Source: Dyadobacter luticola (GTDB lineage Bacteria; Bacteroidota; Bacteroidia; Cytophagales; Spirosomataceae). Taken from it: a DNA stretch of 64,000 nt. The position numbers were made by a program, and so were the translations under genes. The stretch is taken from NCBI RefSeq assembly GCF_005860805.1, contig NZ_VCEJ01000004.1, positions 310,001 through 374,000 on the forward strand, given 5' to 3'. Below, piece after piece: positions 48,701 through 57,182 of the stretch (within the stretch, counting starts at the first letter, position 1; the number at the start of each line of letters is the position of its first letter). The notes under the pieces are model-generated. The model worked only from the letters and a program-made list of their open reading frames with translations, made no database searches and had not been told where the DNA came from.

Positions 48701-49333
48701 TTAAATCTTCTTCGCAGGGTTACCAAAATACGTCGCTCCGGCTGGCACATTCTCCACCACGACAGAACCCGCGCCGATGCGGGCGTTTTTGCCAACCTGT
48801 ATGCCGGCCACGATAATCGCCCCCGAACCTATAAAAACACCATCATTCAGCCGCACGCGATCATTGATAACAGCGCCTGCTCCGATGGTCACGAAATCGC
48901 CGATCTCAGCCGAAGTATCGATAACCGCAGCAGTTTGCACCAGACAATGATGGCCGATTTTAGAACCTGCACCGATCGTCGTCCGGGCGCCGATAAAGTT
49001 GCCGTGACCAATCGAGGCGATATCGGAAACCACCGCGCTGTCGTGAATCGCATTGACGGGCATCGCTTTGTATTCATCGGACAACATTTCGACGATCCGC
49101 TCTCTCACCGATTTTTCACCGATAGCCACGAAAACTTCACATTTGGAGCCGATAATGCTGAGATAACTCGTGTCGTCCGTATGCCCGAGCACACTTACCT
49201 CACCGAATTCTTTGCCTTGCAGCTCCGTATGATCGTCCAGAAAACCATAAACGAGCACATTATTTCTTCTGAAAATATCAAGCGCCTGCAATCCCAGATC
49301 GCCTGCGCCAAAAATTAAAACCGGATTTTCCAT
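48701..49333 (-). CDS. NeuD/PglD-like sugar O-acyltransferase
   Basis: A 210-residue hexapeptide-repeat acyltransferase. The N-terminal Rossmann-like PglD_N domain (VLIFGAGDLGLQALDIFRR) is followed by a left-handed beta-helix made of repeated I-G-x-G units (SIGHGNFIGARTTIGAGSKIGHHC, GDFVTIGAGAVINDR). Probably acetylates a nucleotide sugar or surface glycan precursor; the acceptor is unknown. It is not next to other glycan genes here. Confidence 0.85.
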   Translation of the reverse strand: MENPVLIFGAGDLGLQALDIFRRNNVLVYGFLDDHTELQGKEFGEVSVLGHTDDTSYLSIIGSKCEVFVAIGEKSVRERIVEMLSDEYKAMPVNAIHDSAVVSDIASIGHGNFIGARTTIGAGSKIGHHCLVQTAAVIDTSAEIGDFVTIGAGAVINDRVRLNDGVFIGSGAIIVAGIQVGKNARIGAGSVVVENVPAGATYFGNPAKKI

Positions 49334-49366
49334 GATGGTATATTTAAGTTTAATAAGGTATCATTT

Positions 49367-50011
49367 TTACAAAAATGTTACCCGGAACACAAACGGGCTT
49401 CCATAAGGTGAAAGGTTCTGCCCGCTATATTTATCGATCTGATTATTGTAATTCAAATTATATAATGCTGTGAAATGCACGGCTTTAATGAATTTTCCGC
49501 CGATCGGCGTGGAGTAGGAGGCCCCGACCAAAGGAGAGCCGAGCCACTGACGTTTCTGGTAAGATCCCTCCACATTCATCGACTCAAACTCGGCGATGAC
49601 ATTCACCACCGGAAAGATCTGGTACATCATAAAAGCTCTGCCGCCATAATAAGCCGTATTGATATCGTAATATTTATATCTGAAATACATCAATGTTGGT
49701 CCCACACCTGCCACCAACTTTTCGGTGAGTTCGTAACCAGCCATCGGCGAAAGATTAATATTGGTAACGGTCCCGAAACTCAGCCCGAAACTTCCACCCA
49801 GCCTGATACGCTCCTTAAAGGGCCGCTGGCTGAAATCTACATCACTTTTTTGCGCTTCCGGCTTTTTATATTCCACTGGCGGCACCTCTTTTTCTACCGG
49901 TTTTTCCTTGCCGATCGAGTCGGGACGGTAGTAATCGTCCTGCGCCAGGAGTGGCAGACTAGCCAGTATCGTGAGCAGGAAAATGCAGGATAGGAGGATT
50001 TTGCTTTTCAT
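49367..50011 (-). CDS. small outer membrane beta-barrel protein
   Basis: A 214-residue exported protein with a signal peptide (residues 1-24, ending LLAQ), a proline/lysine/glutamate-rich spacer (about 30-60), then a barrel-like part with alternating strands (RLGGSFGLSFGTVTNINLSPMAGYELTEKLVAGVG, GRAFMMYQIFPVVNVIAEFES) ending in VFRVTFL, a typical C-terminal barrel strand with final hydrophobic residue. Function not identified. Confidence 0.7.
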   Translation of the reverse strand: MKSKILLSCIFLLTILASLPLLAQDDYYRPDSIGKEKPVEKEVPPVEYKKPEAQKSDVDFSQRPFKERIRLGGSFGLSFGTVTNINLSPMAGYELTEKLVAGVGPTLMYFRYKYYDINTAYYGGRAFMMYQIFPVVNVIAEFESMNVEGSYQKRQWLGSPLVGASYSTPIGGKFIKAVHFTALYNLNYNNQIDKYSGQNLSPYGSPFVFRVTFL

Positions 50012-50121
50012 CTTAAAATCATTTATTTTATATAATGGTAACTAGTAACGCAGGATTCGCGGATTTTGGTTTACCTGCCTTCTATTGCTCAAAAGCTCCT
50101 CTAAATACCTGTTGACGACGT

Positions 50122-51597
50122 ATGCATTATCACATTTCGGTATCAGATCCTCAGTCCCGCCTTTTAGAAATTACTTACAACATTCCCGAAATCAGCAGCG
50201 ACTTTATCGAAGTTCAGCTGCCAGCGTGGAGACCAGGACGATACGAAATTCAAAACTTCGCCAAAAATATTCAATTTATCGAAGCGATTTCGGAGGGAAA
50301 CCAGAAAGTGCCGCTTCATAAGGTAACCAAAGACCGCTGGCGCGTTGGAACCGCTGGTCTCAGCGAGGTAAGCATCCGATACACATATTACGCTAATATC
50401 CAGAATGCGGGCAGCAGCTACATTGACAGCGAGTTATGGTACCTCAATTTCATCAACTTCTGCATGTACACCGAAGGCCGCATCCAGGAGCCTTATACCA
50501 TTCGCCTGGATTTGCCGGAGGGTTACCAGATCGCCTGCGGGCTGCCTTCGAGCGGATTGAATACACTTTCGGCGAGGGATTTTTATCAATTGGTAGATAG
50601 TCCGCTGCTGGCTTCGCAATCACTTCAAAAATGCGAATATCATGTCCGAGGGGTACATTTCAAGATCTGGATGCATGGAAACCTGAAACCCAACTGGCGG
50701 CGGATCGAGCGGGATTTCAGAAGGTTTTCGCGGGAGCAGATTGCAATGATGCAGGAGTTTCCTGAAAAAGATTACCATTTTCTAAACCTGATTTTACCCA
50801 CTGCATTCTACCACGGCGTGGAGCACCAGAATTCCACGATGATCGTGCTGGGGCCTGATGATGAGGGCGAAGGTCTATACGCCGATTTGCTGGGCGTAAG
50901 TTCACACGAGCTTTTTCATACCTGGAACATTATCCGCATTCGCCCGAAAGAGCTCCTGCCTTATGATTTTACCAAAGAAAATTACTTCCGCACCTGCTTT
51001 GTGGCCGAAGGCTGCACCACTTATTACGGAGATCTTTTCCTGAAACGCGCCGGGGTTTTCAGTCACGATACCTATATAAAGGAATTGCAGGTGTACATGA
51101 AGCGGCATTTTGAAACCGCTGCTTATGCCACGCAATCCCTGGCTGATTCTTCTTTTGATCTCTGGCTTGATGGTTACGAAAAAGGTATCCCGAACCGTAA
51201 AGTCTCGGTGTACCATAAAGGTGCGCTGGCGGCACTGATCCTCGATTTGTACCTCAGAAAGAAAACCAATCACGCACATTCTCTGGACGATGTGATGCGG
51301 CTGCTCTGGGTGCGTTTTGGAAAACCGTTTATTGGTTATACGCTCGAAGATTACATTCAAATTGTAGAAGAAGTGGCGGGTGAATCGCTGGAATGGTACT
51401 GGCATGACTGCATTTTTACCGCAGAGCCGCTCGAAAACAGGCTGAATGAAGCGCTGGCTTTTGTAGGTCTACAAATGTCGACTTTCAGTAATGGAAACAT
51501 TCAGCTGAATGTGCTGGATGATTTCAAAGCCAAATTGCAGCGCGATAAGTGGCTGTCGACTTCGCAGGTTTTAAGCATTGAGGAAGAGGAGGAATAG
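50122..51597 (+). CDS. M61 family glycyl aminopeptidase-like metallopeptidase
   Basis: A 491-residue zinc peptidase of family M61. The zinc motif HELFH is at H262-E263-H266, with the third ligand glutamate probably in FVAEGCTTYYGD further on. An N-terminal beta-domain (residues 1-180) has the WRPGRYEIQNFAKNIQ segment seen in this family. No signal peptide is visible, so it may be cytoplasmic. The C-terminal half is helical. It is a lone gene next to a convergent oxidoreductase gene with only three bases between their ends. Confidence 0.9.
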   Translation: MHYHISVSDPQSRLLEITYNIPEISSDFIEVQLPAWRPGRYEIQNFAKNIQFIEAISEGNQKVPLHKVTKDRWRVGTAGLSEVSIRYTYYANIQNAGSSYIDSELWYLNFINFCMYTEGRIQEPYTIRLDLPEGYQIACGLPSSGLNTLSARDFYQLVDSPLLASQSLQKCEYHVRGVHFKIWMHGNLKPNWRRIERDFRRFSREQIAMMQEFPEKDYHFLNLILPTAFYHGVEHQNSTMIVLGPDDEGEGLYADLLGVSSHELFHTWNIIRIRPKELLPYDFTKENYFRTCFVAEGCTTYYGDLFLKRAGVFSHDTYIKELQVYMKRHFETAAYATQSLADSSFDLWLDGYEKGIPNRKVSVYHKGALAALILDLYLRKKTNHAHSLDDVMRLLWVRFGKPFIGYTLEDYIQIVEEVAGESLEWYWHDCIFTAEPLENRLNEALAFVGLQMSTFSNGNIQLNVLDDFKAKLQRDKWLSTSQVLSIEEEEE

Positions 51598-51600
51598 TTA

Positions 51601-52515
51601 TCAGTTTTCTTGTAACTCTTTCCTGACTGCGGCTTCAATGTTGGGAAATGTGTATTTGAAAGATGTTTTCGAGATCCGCTCATTAATAAGGTAGCTACTT
51701 CCGATTACCACATTCGCCATTTCTCCGAAAACCAATTTTAACGCAAATGCCGGAACATTAGGGAGCCACTGGGGTTTGCCGAGGGCTTTGCAGATTTGTT
51801 TGGTCAGTTCTTCATTGGTGACCGGATTTGGTGCCACCGCATTGTAAGCGCCTGTCCAGCTTTCATCTTCCAGCGCCGCGACGTACATGCTGCAAATATC
51901 TTCCATGTGAATCCAGGGTATCCACTGATTTCCCGATCCCAGCGGGGCGCCGAAGCCTAATCTAGCAGGAGCGGCCATTCTCGGCAGTGCGCCACCTTCT
52001 TTATCCAGCACTACGCCGGTCCTCAATTTTACAGTCCTAACGCCCATTTCCGCAATTTGATCAGCGGCTTTTTCCCACTCAACTGTCACGTATGATAAAA
52101 AATCGTTGCCGGGCGGGGAGGATTCTGTATGTTTTACATCGCCGGTATCTTCGCCATAATAGCTGCTACCGGAGGCGGATACAAATGCCGCCGGTTTAAT
52201 ACCTTTCACTTTTAATTGATTGGTCAAAAATGTGATCGTATCTACCCGGCTGGAAAGGATGAGCTTTTTTTGTTTTTCAGTCCACTTTCCTTCGGCTACA
52301 CCTTCGCCTGCCAGGTGGATCAGAAAATGCAGATTGTCGAGCGCGCCTTCTTCGAGGTATCCTTTTTGAATGTCCCACTCAAAAACCTGAACAGACGGAA
52401 TGCTCTTTTTTTGTCGGCTCAGATAAGCTACTTCATATCCTTTTTCCAAAAGAATTTTAGTCAAATGCTTTCCGATTACGCCGGTACCGCCGGTGATCAA
52501 TACTTTTTTACCCAT
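51601..52515 (-). CDS. TIGR01777 family NAD-dependent epimerase-like oxidoreductase
   Basis: A 304-residue SDR-like protein of the YfcH family. The nucleotide-binding GGTGVIGKHL at residues 8-17, HLAGEGVAEGKWTEKQKK, SASGSSYYGE and the C-terminal DUF1731 region (PNPVTNEELTKQICKALGKPQWLPNVPAFALKLVFGEMA) are the recognised features. No pathway is assigned. Its end is three bases from the convergent M61 gene end. Confidence 0.92.
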   Translation of the reverse strand: MGKKVLITGGTGVIGKHLTKILLEKGYEVAYLSRQKKSIPSVQVFEWDIQKGYLEEGALDNLHFLIHLAGEGVAEGKWTEKQKKLILSSRVDTITFLTNQLKVKGIKPAAFVSASGSSYYGEDTGDVKHTESSPPGNDFLSYVTVEWEKAADQIAEMGVRTVKLRTGVVLDKEGGALPRMAAPARLGFGAPLGSGNQWIPWIHMEDICSMYVAALEDESWTGAYNAVAPNPVTNEELTKQICKALGKPQWLPNVPAFALKLVFGEMANVVIGSSYLINERISKTSFKYTFPNIEAAVRKELQEN

Positions 52516-52548
52516 AGTATATATGTTGAAAAAAGCATACCATGAAAG

Positions 52549-53361
52549 TTAATTTACAACTGCGCTACCATCGCTGGGTGCTTCCTGCTCGATGGCTTTG
52601 GTGATGCGCTGCACCATACTTTCGACGGATTCATCGGGGAGGAAATGCATGGGAGGCTTAAAATAGACGGTTAGTTTGGTATTCCGCTTTTTGAAACGTA
52701 ACCCTTTTTTATCAAATGCCCGGCGGAAACCATTGATTACCACCGGAATTACAATCGGATTGTGTTCTTTGATTAAATGCGCGGTGCCTTTCCTCACCGG
52801 CGCGTATGGTTTGGTGGTACCCTGCGGAAAGCTTACCACCCACCCATGCCCGAGCCCCAGCCCAATGCGGTCCTGCGCGGAATTGTCCAGCTCTCTTTTT
52901 ACATTCTCCCCATTTGCCCTCCACGATCTTTCGATGGTGATCGCGCCGCCCATGCTGAACAGTTTTGGCAGAATACCTTCCTTCATGGTTTCCGCCGCCG
53001 CAACATAATAGCACCGTGCACGCGGGGAAAACAGGTAAAAAGGAGGTGAAAGCGTATCCTTGTAGCCCCATTTGGCAGCGCAAAAAATATGGAAAAAGGC
53101 GATGACGTCGGCGAAGTAAGTCTGGTGATTGGATAAAAACAGCACGCCGCTGTCGGGCAATTCTAGGAGCTGCTCGCCGCCGATAATGTTGATTTTGTTG
53201 ACCGCCGTGTAGCGATAATAGGTAAACCAGCCTAAAATGAAAATCAGTACCCTTTTGATAAACAGGAAGTTGCCGAAAGGATCCTTTTCAAAAAGCCCAA
53301 AAACATCAAACCGGATCAGCCAGGAAGGGAGCAGACTATATGTGGTCTTTTTCGGGTTCAT
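52549..53361 (-). CDS. PlsC-family acyltransferase with variant active-site spacing
   Basis: A 270-residue 1-acylglycerol-3-phosphate acyltransferase-like protein. The block 1 motif reads LSNHQTYFADV. The histidine and aspartate are separated by five residues instead of the usual four of HX4D. The block III region is FPQGTTKPYAPVRKGTAHL, with the expected glutamate replaced by glutamine in FPQGT. An N-terminal hydrophobic region (about 25-45) would anchor it to the membrane. It may be a lyso-lipid acyltransferase or an ornithine-lipid type enzyme. Because both key motifs vary, the substrate is uncertain. Confidence 0.8.
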   Translation of the reverse strand: MNPKKTTYSLLPSWLIRFDVFGLFEKDPFGNFLFIKRVLIFILGWFTYYRYTAVNKINIIGGEQLLELPDSGVLFLSNHQTYFADVIAFFHIFCAAKWGYKDTLSPPFYLFSPRARCYYVAAAETMKEGILPKLFSMGGAITIERSWRANGENVKRELDNSAQDRIGLGLGHGWVVSFPQGTTKPYAPVRKGTAHLIKEHNPIVIPVVINGFRRAFDKKGLRFKKRNTKLTVYFKPPMHFLPDESVESMVQRITKAIEQEAPSDGSAVVN

Positions 53362-53588
53362 AGGGCATGTAAAGTATGGCGCATAAAGCTTCGGTTTTGC
53401 TTGGAATGTTTTTGGACAACTTCTGTACCAATCGATGGTAATTTATAGATTACAGCAGATAATGTAAAAATTAATTGAAATCCACGTTTGCCTTCCATGA
53501 GGTGATTTGGCATGATTCTTTGCATAAATCCGTTACTAAAACTAGATTTGAACAACTCCGTAGTCCAACCGCATTTTACAAAAAACGT

Positions 53589-55058
53589 ATGAAAGTGAAA
53601 TTTCAGAATCACATTCTGACAGGCCTTGTCGCAATCAGTTTGTTGACAGGGTGTTCCAAAAATCCTGTCACCGGCAAGAAGGAAATCATATTCATGTCCA
53701 AGGAAAAAGAGATTGCCCTTGGTGCCGAATCACACCCCGGAATCGTCGCTACGATGGGTATTTACGACGATAAGAGCCTGAATGCCTTCATTAACGAGAA
53801 AGGAAAAGCGATGGCCAACATCTCGCACCGGCCCGATTTGCCGTACCAATTTTTCATTGTGGACTCGCCGGTAGTCAACGCTTTTGCTGTGCCTGGCGGT
53901 TACGTATATTTCACAAGGGGCATTATGGCACATTTCAATAATGAGGCAGAATTCGCCGGCGTTTTGGGTCACGAAATCGGGCACATTACGGCACGGCACT
54001 CGGCACGTCAGCAGACTTCACAGATTTTCGGTCAGGTAGGTTTGCTTGCCGGGATGGTACTTTCCGAAACGGTGCGCGGTCTGGCCGACCAGACGCAGCA
54101 GGCACTGGGGCTCCTACTTTTAAGTTATAGCCGCGAGCATGAAACCGAATCAGATAAAATTGGCGTGGAGTATTCAAGCAAGATTGGCTACGATGCTCAT
54201 CAAATGGCGGATTTCTTTGGCACATTAAAAAAGATTAGCGACAAAAGCGGCCAGTCTATCCCAACATTCCAGTCCACCCACCCAGATCCGGGCGGACGGC
54301 AATCAAAAGTTGAAAAGTGGGCTACGGAATATCAGACCGCGCATCCTGCAAAATATAATGTAAACCGCGACACTTATTTACGCAAAATCGACGGCATTAT
54401 ATATGGTACAGATCCCAAGCAGGGTTTTGTTGAAAACAATGTCTTTTATCACCCAACATTAAGGTTCCAACTTCCGGTACCGAGCGGCTGGCAATATGAA
54501 AACTCCCCGGCTCAATTCCAGATGGCAGCAAAAGACGGTAAGTCTATGATGCTCTTTATGCTGGCGCCGGGCAAATCTTTGGAAGAAGCCGCACAGACGG
54601 TTGTTAAAAATTACAGTCTGCAGGTTTCTGAAAATAACAAGACGACCATCAATGGTAACCCGGCGATTGTCATGATTTCGACGCAGGCTGCACAAACCCA
54701 AACCGGCCAGCCGGCAGCAGCGACAGCCAATTCTATCCAGGTAGCAACCTGGCTGATCCAGTACGGCGGCAGCATTTACGCGATTCATGGCATAGCACAG
54801 GCATCTAACTTTGGAGGCAGTGTGGGTCAGTTTAAATCGGTGGCCGAGGGTTTCAAATCGGTTTCCGATCCCAACATTATCAACCGCCAGCCTGACCGCA
54901 TCCGCATCAAAACGGTTCAGCGCGACGGATCTTTGAGAGATGCTTTGCGCGACAGCAACCAATCGGACAAGCAAATGGACGATCTGGCGATTATCAATGG
55001 TATGTCGCTTTCAGATAAGGTGACAAAGGGAATGCTGATCAAGACACTGAGTAAGTAA
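53589..55058 (+). CDS. M48 family zinc metalloprotease, lipoprotein
   Basis: A 489-residue protease with a lipoprotein signal ending in LLTGC (residues 14-18) and the M48 motif HEIGHITARHSA; a later HETESDKIGVEY is the third-ligand segment. The C-terminal half (about 310-489) may recognise substrates. It belongs to the BepA/YcaL-like group that works in the periplasm on outer membrane proteins. I place the start at MKVKFQNH; a frame open 114 bases upstream lacks a conserved start and would hide the lipobox. A strong terminator follows. Confidence 0.9.
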   Translation: MKVKFQNHILTGLVAISLLTGCSKNPVTGKKEIIFMSKEKEIALGAESHPGIVATMGIYDDKSLNAFINEKGKAMANISHRPDLPYQFFIVDSPVVNAFAVPGGYVYFTRGIMAHFNNEAEFAGVLGHEIGHITARHSARQQTSQIFGQVGLLAGMVLSETVRGLADQTQQALGLLLLSYSREHETESDKIGVEYSSKIGYDAHQMADFFGTLKKISDKSGQSIPTFQSTHPDPGGRQSKVEKWATEYQTAHPAKYNVNRDTYLRKIDGIIYGTDPKQGFVENNVFYHPTLRFQLPVPSGWQYENSPAQFQMAAKDGKSMMLFMLAPGKSLEEAAQTVVKNYSLQVSENNKTTINGNPAIVMISTQAAQTQTGQPAAATANSIQVATWLIQYGGSIYAIHGIAQASNFGGSVGQFKSVAEGFKSVSDPNIINRQPDRIRIKTVQRDGSLRDALRDSNQSDKQMDDLAIINGMSLSDKVTKGMLIKTLSK

Positions 55059-55080
55059 TAAGCTCTTTCTTTAGTCATTT

Positions 55081-55106
55081 AAACCCAGGATTCAGGTCCT
55101 GGGTTT
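55081..55106 (+). terminator. rho-independent terminator after the M48 protease gene
   Basis: AAACCCAGGA (55081-55090) pairs with TCCTGGGTTT (55097-55106) around a 6-base loop, followed by a run of T. It is 23 bases after the protease stop and separates it from the efflux operon. Confidence 0.92.
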
Positions 55107-55162
55107 TTTTGTAACCGCCTATCCCTGAATTTTCTCCACTTACAAAACTTTTCTTTTGAACA

Positions 55163-55194
55163 TTTGGTTGATATGTCAACGCAAATTACTTTTG
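55163..55194 (+). promoter_or_regulatory. marR promoter with embedded MarR box
   Basis: TTTG (55163-55166) and TACTTTTG (55187-55194) fit the Bacteroidota -33 and TAnnTTTG -7 elements with a 20-base spacer. The spacer contains the perfect palindrome GTTGATATGTCAAC core (GTTGA 55167-55171, TCAAC 55176-55180). The -7 box ends only seven bases before the marR ATG at 55202, so the transcript is probably nearly leaderless. Confidence 0.6.
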
Positions 55195-55201
55195 TAACAA
55201 C

Positions 55202-55669
55202 ATGGATGCAGGAATTAACAAGTGGGAAAACCTTCGGGAAGAGATGAAGAACTCTTTGCAGTTCAAATTAGGCTCGGTTACCAAAGTTGTTTTCAAAAAA
55301 ATGAATGCGCAACTCATCAGTGAGGGGATTCCGGTACTGGCCGAGCAGCTGCCTATCCTGATGGTTGTATATTTCCAGGTTAATGCCATGACGCAGCAGG
55401 ACATTGCCAATGTGTTGCAAAAGGATAAAGCAGGAATTCAGCGATCTGTGCAGACTTTGCACAAAGATGGTTTCCTGAAAATCGAAAGTGACATGGAGGA
55501 CAAAAGAAAGAATATGGTTTCACTTACACCAAGCGGAAAGTTTGTCTGTGAACGTATCCAAACATTAGCCATCGCATTTAATAACCAGATCATGGAGCAT
55601 TTCTCTGAGGAAGAGAGAAAGACTTTTATCGGCTTTCTCGACAGGGTGCTCACCGTCATTGAAAAATAA
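55202..55669 (+). CDS. MarR-family transcriptional regulator of efflux operon
   Basis: A 155-residue MarR repressor with the winged helix-turn-helix at about residues 60-105 (MTQQDIANVLQKDKAGIQRSVQTLHKDGFLKIESDMEDKRKNMVSL) and helical dimerisation ends. It is followed 74 bases later by tolC, with an operator-like inverted repeat in the gap. The layout suggests it represses its own promoter and the efflux genes, with release by a small toxic ligand. The start is ATG 55202, seven bases after the -7 element. Confidence 0.92.
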   Translation: MDAGINKWENLREEMKNSLQFKLGSVTKVVFKKMNAQLISEGIPVLAEQLPILMVVYFQVNAMTQQDIANVLQKDKAGIQRSVQTLHKDGFLKIESDMEDKRKNMVSLTPSGKFVCERIQTLAIAFNNQIMEHFSEEERKTFIGFLDRVLTVIEK

Positions 55670-55683
55670 AATTTTTTGAAATA

Positions 55684-55718
55684 ATAGTTGATATATCACC
55701 AGTAGAGGTATCAACTAT
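55684..55718 (+). promoter_or_regulatory. MarR operator-like inverted repeat before tolC
   Basis: ATAGTTGATA (55684-55693) and TATCAACTAT (55709-55718) form a perfect 10-base inverted repeat with a 15-base spacer. The left arm continues as GTTGATATATCACC, close to the GTTGATATGTCAAC box upstream of marR. It lies 26 bases before the tolC ATG. Confidence 0.6.
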
Positions 55719-55743
55719 CTAAAAGATTAGCCACAATAATTAC

Positions 55744-57090
55744 ATGAAAAATCCAATGAATCTGAAACAAATATGGGTGATGCTCGCTGCGGTGCTCATA
55801 GCTCAGGCAGCGTCGGCCCAGACGACGCGGCTTACGCTGAGAGATTGTATCGCCTACGGTGTCAAGAACAACAGCAATGTGAAAATTGCGCAGTATCAGG
55901 AAGGAGTTGCCAACCAGCAGTCGCGCGAGGCGCTTTCTTACTATTTGCCGCAGGTAGCAGGTAATGGTGCGCTGGACGATAACCTCAAATTGCAGTCGAC
56001 GGTTTTGCCGGGTGCATTGTTTGGCGGGGAAGATAGGCGGGTGGCGCTGGGTACCAAGTATACCACCAACGTTTCGGCACAAGCCGATCAGGTGATTTTT
56101 GACCAGCAGCTCCTGGCCGGTATCAAAGCCAACAAGCCTAACATTGCCAATGCCGAGCTGAACTCGAAAAAGACGCAGGAGACGATCATTTATAACATTG
56201 CAAATGCTTATTATCAGGTATTTGTGACGAATGCACAGATCGATCTTTTGAAAGATAACCTTGAAAAAACGAACCGTATCCTCCAAACATTACAACTGCA
56301 ACTGGACAATGGCGTGATCAAAAAAGTGGATTACGACCGTACGAAGGTGAGTTTGAACAACATTCAATCGCAGCTGACATTGGCAGAAAGTAACCTGATT
56401 CTGGCAAACAACCAGCTGAAATTCCAGATGGGTATGCCGCTCTCGGAGCAGCTGGAACTGACGGATAATCCTCTGGACAAACCATTTAAGCTGATGGACC
56501 CGGGAAAGTTTGATGCCTCGAACCTGACGGATTTTCGCATCCAGAATGTGAATATGGAATTGCAGCAGATTGAAAAAGAGCGTATTAAGGCAGGTTATCT
56601 TCCCAAAGTTTCGGTCTACGGCCGCTACGGTATGCAGGCGCTGGGAAGTCATTTGGGTGAGTCCTGGGGAAACTGGTTCAGTTACGGTGCTGTGGGACTG
56701 AAATTGACCATTCCGATTTTCGATAGTTTCCGACGCGATGCCCAGTACAAGCAGGCTGATCTCAATTTATTAACCCAAAAAGAACAGCTGAAACTAAACA
56801 CCCAGAATTACGAATTACAAAACCACAATGCTACCACACAGCTGCAAAAAGCGAAGCTGAACCTGGCAAACGACGAGGCGAATGTGACGCTGGCAAAGGA
56901 AGTGTATGATGTGACAACCCTCCAATACCGTGAAGGTACCATCCCGCTTTCAGACCTGCTGAATGCTGAAACCTCCTACAAAGAAGCGCAAAGCAACTAC
57001 ATCAACTCCATGCTGAGCTACTACCAGGCGCAACTGGGCATCGAGCAGTCGCAAGGCACATTAAACGATTTTTATACAGCACTTCCGTAA
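55744..57090 (+). CDS. TolC-family outer membrane efflux protein
   Basis: A 448-residue outer membrane channel of the OEP family with a signal peptide (residues 1-26, ending ASAQ), then two coiled-coil repeats (KTNRILQTLQLQLDNGVIKKVDYDRTKVSLNNIQSQLTLAESN and VYDVTTLQYREGTIPLSDLLNAETSYKEAQSNYINSML). It forms the outer duct for the RND pump encoded two genes downstream. It starts 26 bases after the operator-like repeat and ends 92 bases before the adaptor gene, a gap with GTCATTA repeats. Confidence 0.93.
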   Translation: MKNPMNLKQIWVMLAAVLIAQAASAQTTRLTLRDCIAYGVKNNSNVKIAQYQEGVANQQSREALSYYLPQVAGNGALDDNLKLQSTVLPGALFGGEDRRVALGTKYTTNVSAQADQVIFDQQLLAGIKANKPNIANAELNSKKTQETIIYNIANAYYQVFVTNAQIDLLKDNLEKTNRILQTLQLQLDNGVIKKVDYDRTKVSLNNIQSQLTLAESNLILANNQLKFQMGMPLSEQLELTDNPLDKPFKLMDPGKFDASNLTDFRIQNVNMELQQIEKERIKAGYLPKVSVYGRYGMQALGSHLGESWGNWFSYGAVGLKLTIPIFDSFRRDAQYKQADLNLLTQKEQLKLNTQNYELQNHNATTQLQKAKLNLANDEANVTLAKEVYDVTTLQYREGTIPLSDLLNAETSYKEAQSNYINSMLSYYQAQLGIEQSQGTLNDFYTALP

Positions 57091-57093
57091 AAG

Positions 57094-57128
57094 GTCATTA
57101 ATAGTCATTAAGTCATTAGTAGTCAATA
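57094..57128 (+). repeat. short direct repeats of GTCATTA
   Basis: GTCATTA occurs at 57094-57100, 57104-57110 and 57112-57118, with a degenerate copy (GTCAATA) at 57122-57128. They sit in the 92-base gap between tolC and the adaptor gene. Their role, if any, is unknown; slipped-strand duplication is a simple explanation. Confidence 0.4.
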
Positions 57129-57182
57129 AAAATTATCATTCATCGCCCGGCGGCCCGGTCAGTCATTCAAAATTGAAAAGTC

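Noticed and set aside
53475-53588. N-terminal extension of the M48 protease
   Set aside because: The extension precedes a perfect lipoprotein signal; a lipoprotein needs the start at 53589.
57091-57182. CRISPR-like repeats
   Set aside because: The GTCATTA units are only seven bases with no spacers of regular length.
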